From: Streptomyces sp. CB02923
Lineage (GTDB): Bacteria > Actinomycetota > Actinomycetes > Streptomycetales > Streptomycetaceae
Direction of reading: 5' to 3'
Length of the DNA: 64,000 nucleotides
Assembly: GCF_001905005.1 (NCBI RefSeq)
Contig: NZ_LWKZ01000023.1
Location: forward strand, 930,001 to 994,000
This document shows positions 61,422 through 64,000 of this stretch, piece after piece (within the stretch, counting starts at the first letter, position 1; the number at the start of each line of letters is the position of its first letter). The notes below the pieces were generated by a model. It ran no database searches. It saw only the letters and a list, made by a program, of their open reading frames with translations, and had not been told where the DNA came from. A program made the position numbers and the translations under genes.

Positions 61422-62243
61422 TCACGTCGCGGGCCAGGAATCCCGGTCGGTCAGCACCTTCCGCAGTGCGCCGATGTCGTCGGTCATGATCCCGTCGACC
61501 CCGAGATCCAGAAGAGCCGCCATCCGGCGCGGATCATTCACCGTCCATACGTGCACCTGCAAACGCCACGCGTGCGCGGCCCGGATCAGCAGCGGGTCCA
61601 CCACGCGGACGCCGGACTGCCGCTCCGGCACCTGCACACACACCGCGTTGCGCCGGACCGCCGCCCCCAGCAGCCGGTCCAGGGGCACGCCCCGGCCGTA
61701 CGAGCGCATCCGCAGCCCCAGCACCCCGCGCGTGCCGAGCGAGGTCGCCAGCCGCGGACCGGCCAGCCGCTGGGCCCGCGCGACCCGGGCCTCCGAGAAC
61801 GACCCGACGCACACCCGGCCCCAGGCGTCCGTGCGGCGCAGCAGGTCCAGCAGCGGCCGGAGCGCCGCCTCCGCCTTGATGTCGACGTTCCAGCGGGCCT
61901 GCGGGAACTCCTCCAGCAGCTCCTCGAAGAGCGGCAGCGGCTCCCGGCCCGCCACCCGCGCCCGGCGGACGGCCCGCCAGGGGAGCCGTCCGATCGCCCC
62001 GCCCGCGTCGGTGACCCGGTCCAGCGTCGCGTCGTGGAAGGCCACGAGCCGGCCGTCCGACGTGGCGTGCACGTCGGTCTCCAGGTAGCGATAGCCGAGC
62101 GCCACCGCGCGCCGGAAGGCCGCGGCGGTGTTCTCCAGTCCGTCCGCGGCGCCGCCCCGGTGGGCGAAGGCGAGCGGGGCCGGGTGGTCGAGGTAGGGGT
62201 GCCGTACGGGAAACCCGCGGGTGGTCAACTGCTGGGAGCGCAT
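61422..62243 (-). CDS. Glycerophosphodiester phosphodiesterase
   Basis: Hydrolyses glycerophosphodiesters to glycerol-3-phosphate and an alcohol. 273 residues from the ATG at 62243. The GDPD catalytic signature is intact: LAFAHRGGAADGLENTAAAF with His and Arg, YLETDVHATSDGRLVAFHDA with the metal-binding Glu/Asp and second His, and the late VWTVNDPRRMAALLDLGVDG. There is no signal peptide, so it probably acts in the cytosol. It is a usual neighbour of rbpA in Streptomyces. Confidence 0.92.
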   Translation of the reverse strand: MRSQQLTTRGFPVRHPYLDHPAPLAFAHRGGAADGLENTAAAFRRAVALGYRYLETDVHATSDGRLVAFHDATLDRVTDAGGAIGRLPWRAVRRARVAGREPLPLFEELLEEFPQARWNVDIKAEAALRPLLDLLRRTDAWGRVCVGSFSEARVARAQRLAGPRLATSLGTRGVLGLRMRSYGRGVPLDRLLGAAVRRNAVCVQVPERQSGVRVVDPLLIRAAHAWRLQVHVWTVNDPRRMAALLDLGVDGIMTDDIGALRKVLTDRDSWPAT

Positions 62244-62374
62244 TGGCCAGAGGATATACAGGGCGGACGGGGGGTTCGTCGGCAACCGGCCACGGGGCGC
62301 GGCCGGTATCCGGCGCGCGGCGGGCCTCCGGCGCCGCGCCTCGGTGCGCGGGCGGGCGGGACCGCGGCGGATCG

Positions 62375-62470
62375 CCCGGAGTCCCCGGCCCGGAGTCCCC
62401 GGCCCGGAGCCCTCGGTTCGGCGTCCCCGGCCCGGTGCCCTCCGCCCGGCGCCTTCGGCCCGGAGATCCT
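62375..62470. repeat. GC-rich minisatellite of about 15-bp units
   Basis: Several imperfect copies of CCCGGAGTCCCCGGC and variants lie in the gap between the F420-type oxidoreductase stop (62483) and the glycerophosphodiesterase start. No coding sense; probably slippage-derived. Confidence 0.6.
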
Positions 62471-62482
62471 GCTCCGCCGCCC

Positions 62483-63409
62483 TCAGCGCAGCGTCTCGCC
62501 CGGAAGGTCGAATATCTGCTCGGCCGCGGTCTCCAGCTGGGTGAGGTCGTGCCAGGGGCTCTCCTCCGGAGGAACCGGCCCGGCGTAGCTCGACAGGAAC
62601 GTGTCCAGGACGACGTACGGGACGCCCAGCTCCGCCAGTGCCTCCAGGTCCGCGCGGACCTGGTCCACCGACCCGTGGCCCGGCAGCCGGGACTCCGCCT
62701 GCACGGGCCGTTCCGTGAGGTGCAGGGCGATCCGCGGCGTCACCGCGGGCGTCGGCCGGCTGGCCGCTTCCGCCGCGGCCTCCAGCACCGGCAGCCGCTC
62801 GCGAATCGCGTCCGCGCCCAGGGTGTACGGGTGCCAGGCGTCGCCGAACCGCCCGGCCCGGCGCAGCGCGGCGTCACTGAGGCCGCCGACCCAGACCGGC
62901 GGGTGCGGATCGCGCACCGGGGCGGGCCCTGTCGTGATGCCGGAGTACGCGGCGTGCTCGCCCTGGAAGGAGACCACCGGCTGCGTCCAGTGCTCCTTGA
63001 TGCAGGCGAGGTACTCGTCGGTGATCCGGCCGCGGGACGCGAAATCGATGCCGAGCGCCGCGTACTCCTGTTGCGACCAGCCGACGCCCACACCGAAGAC
63101 CAGCCGGCCGCCGCTGAACCGGTCCAGGTTGGCGGTCACCCGCGCGGTCTGGAGGGGATGGCGGTACGGGAGGACCACGACCGTGGTGCCCAGCTCGATG
63201 GTGCTGGTCCGGCCCGCGAGCCAGGCGAGCGTGGTGAACGGGTCGTAGAACGGCGGCGGGAAGACACCGGCGACCTCCGGGGGCAGCGTCACATGATCGG
63301 AGATCATCGCCAGGTGGTAGCCCAGCTCCTCGGCGCCGCGCACCCATGTCTCGATGCCCTCGGGTGTGGTGTCCGCCCCGTAGTTGAGGACGTTGATCCC
63401 GATCTTCAC
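62483..63409 (-). CDS. LLM-class F420-dependent oxidoreductase (second)
   Basis: 308 residues from a GTG at 63409; an ATG further upstream exists but adds a low-complexity lead. TIM barrel with MISDHVTLPPEVAG, VLPYRHPLQTARVTANLDRF, GVGVGWSQQEYAALGIDF and WVGGLSDAALRRAGRFGDAW, matching the TIGR03619-like group of predicted F420 enzymes. The gene is single. The substrate is unknown. It and the first LLM gene are only distantly related. Confidence 0.87.
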   Translation of the reverse strand: MKIGINVLNYGADTTPEGIETWVRGAEELGYHLAMISDHVTLPPEVAGVFPPPFYDPFTTLAWLAGRTSTIELGTTVVVLPYRHPLQTARVTANLDRFSGGRLVFGVGVGWSQQEYAALGIDFASRGRITDEYLACIKEHWTQPVVSFQGEHAAYSGITTGPAPVRDPHPPVWVGGLSDAALRRAGRFGDAWHPYTLGADAIRERLPVLEAAAEAASRPTPAVTPRIALHLTERPVQAESRLPGHGSVDQVRADLEALAELGVPYVVLDTFLSSYAGPVPPEESPWHDLTQLETAAEQIFDLPGETLR

Positions 63410-63584
63410 AGCCGCTCCCTTGGTGGTCGTGCCCCTCGTTGCGGGCAGCAAAAGGCCAGGTCAGAGGGGTGTTTGATGGAGAGAGCGTAACAGTCGGGAA
63501 GATCGGGGGAGGGGGCGTGCGGCGATAAATCGGTACAAGGGTAAGGGAGTTGCTCCCGGGGCGGGGAGGGGTGCGAAGGGGTGA

Positions 63585-63690
63585 TCCCGGTTCCTGCCCC
63601 GGCTCCGGTTCCTGCTCCGGTTCTGCCCCGGCCCCGGCCCCGGCCCCAGCCCCGGTCCCGGTTCCTGCCCCGGTCCCGCTTCTGCCTCCG
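63585..63690. repeat. CCGG-rich short tandem repeats
   Basis: Repeats of CCCCGGCTCCGGTTCCTG type and GGCCCC hexamers fill this gap beside the YczE-like gene's 3' end. They resemble the Ala/Gly/Pro-encoding repeats at 23400-23460 and 39935-40000 in other genes of the window but are non-coding here. Confidence 0.6.
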
Positions 63691-63701
63691 CCCCGCCCGG
63701 C

Positions 63702-64000
63702 TCAGGAGGACGGTGCGGGTGCCGAGACCGGCGCGGACGACGCCACCACGCGGCCGCCCCGCCCGCCGATGGTGAAGAAGCGCAGCGAGAACTGGGCCAG
63801 GGGGCCGATGGCCAGTGCGTAGAGCACGGTGCCCACGCCCACCGAGCCGCCGAGCGTGAAGCCGGCCACGAGCACGGCGACCTCGATGCAGGTCCGCACC
63901 AGGCGCAGCGGCCGGCCCGTGCGCTGGTGCAGGCCGGTCATCAGCCCGTCGCGCGGCCCGGGACCGAAACGGGCGGATATGTAGAGCCCCGTCGCCATAC
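63702..64000 (-). CDS. YczE/YitT-like membrane protein, 5' end outside the window
   Basis: The last 98 or so residues of a membrane protein cut by the right edge. GLYISARFGPGPRDGLMTGL is the strongly conserved signature of the YczE/YyaS family. TM segments RTCIEVAVLVAGFTLGG and VGTVLYALAIGPLAQFSLRF and a Ser/Ala/Pro tail follow. Members are of unknown transport function. The coding frame runs through position 64000. Confidence 0.8.
   Translation of the reverse strand, partial: MATGLYISARFGPGPRDGLMTGLHQRTGRPLRLVRTCIEVAVLVAGFTLGGSVGVGTVLYALAIGPLAQFSLRFFTIGGRGGRVVASSAPVSAPAPSS

Noticed and set aside
62375..62470. Regulatory iteron array
   Set aside because: Copies are imperfect, very GC-rich and located after a stop codon, so simple slippage DNA is more likely.

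Overview
The window is high-GC actinobacterial chromosome, almost certainly Streptomyces. The evidence is the strong G/C third-position bias, the ATGA/GTGA overlaps between genes, and the set of families present: RbpA with a SigR-type promoter, polyprenol-phosphate mannose synthase next to apolipoprotein N-acyltransferase, a DUF6230/DUF6114 pair, a SARP regulator, a secreted GH18 chitinase with DasR-like sites, and two F420-type luciferase-like oxidoreductases. No rRNA, tRNA or CRISPR array was recognised.

Left third (1-20 kb) is accessory and partly decayed. It opens with two broken stress-type genes: a GAPDH N-terminus fused to a CBS domain and stopped by an in-frame TGA, then an OsmC gene with an internal deletion. 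A MarR regulator faces an amidohydrolase. The main block (3.9-14.0 kb) is a meta-cleavage aromatic catabolic operon on the minus strand: flavin hydroxylase, C-C hydrolase, type I extradiol dioxygenase, hydratase, acylating acetaldehyde dehydrogenase and 4-hydroxy-2-oxovalerate aldolase. Together they would take a hydroxyphenylpropionate-like substrate to pyruvate and acetyl-CoA plus a carboxylic acid. A divergent TetR gene, an ACMSD-like amidohydrolase and a 14-TM MFS transporter follow on the plus strand. Next come IS5-type transposase scraps on both sides of an SDR/XRE pair, and an excisionase plus an integrase that has lost its catalytic middle.

Middle (19-39 kb): an ExaC-like aldehyde dehydrogenase with its GAF-domain regulator; a membrane protein/DUF6114/DUF6230 operon facing a TetR gene; a MerR gene facing an imine-reductase-like dehydrogenase with a readable MerR-type operator; a secreted PA14-GH2 glycosidase convergent with a Tat-exported lactonase-type propeller protein; then a scarred segment with a phage integrase N-terminus, an AraC/ArsR chimera and a truncated GNAT; a rhodanese under a GlxA-type regulator with a perfect 13-bp inverted repeat over its start codon; an IclR/SARP divergent pair; a TMEM175-like channel and a DUF5655 remnant.

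39-44 kb carries the most unusual locus: a three-gene minus-strand operon of a membrane pseudokinase (no Lys, HRD or DFG), a multi-TM protein of unknown function, and a small protein. The last two share a short Gly/Ser/Thr motif, SGGV-x-STG, resembling paired amyloid-type signalling motifs.

Right third (44-64 kb) looks like conserved chromosome: chitinase, acyl-CoA dehydrogenase, threonine-synthase-like enzyme, a lipocalin-like protein with a phosphotransferase, Lrp regulator, YtcJ-like amidohydrolase, lnt-ppm, an F420-type oxidoreductase, VOC protein, FxsA, RbpA, glycerophosphodiesterase, a second F420-type oxidoreductase and a truncated YczE-like membrane protein at the edge. Strong hairpins follow many of these genes.
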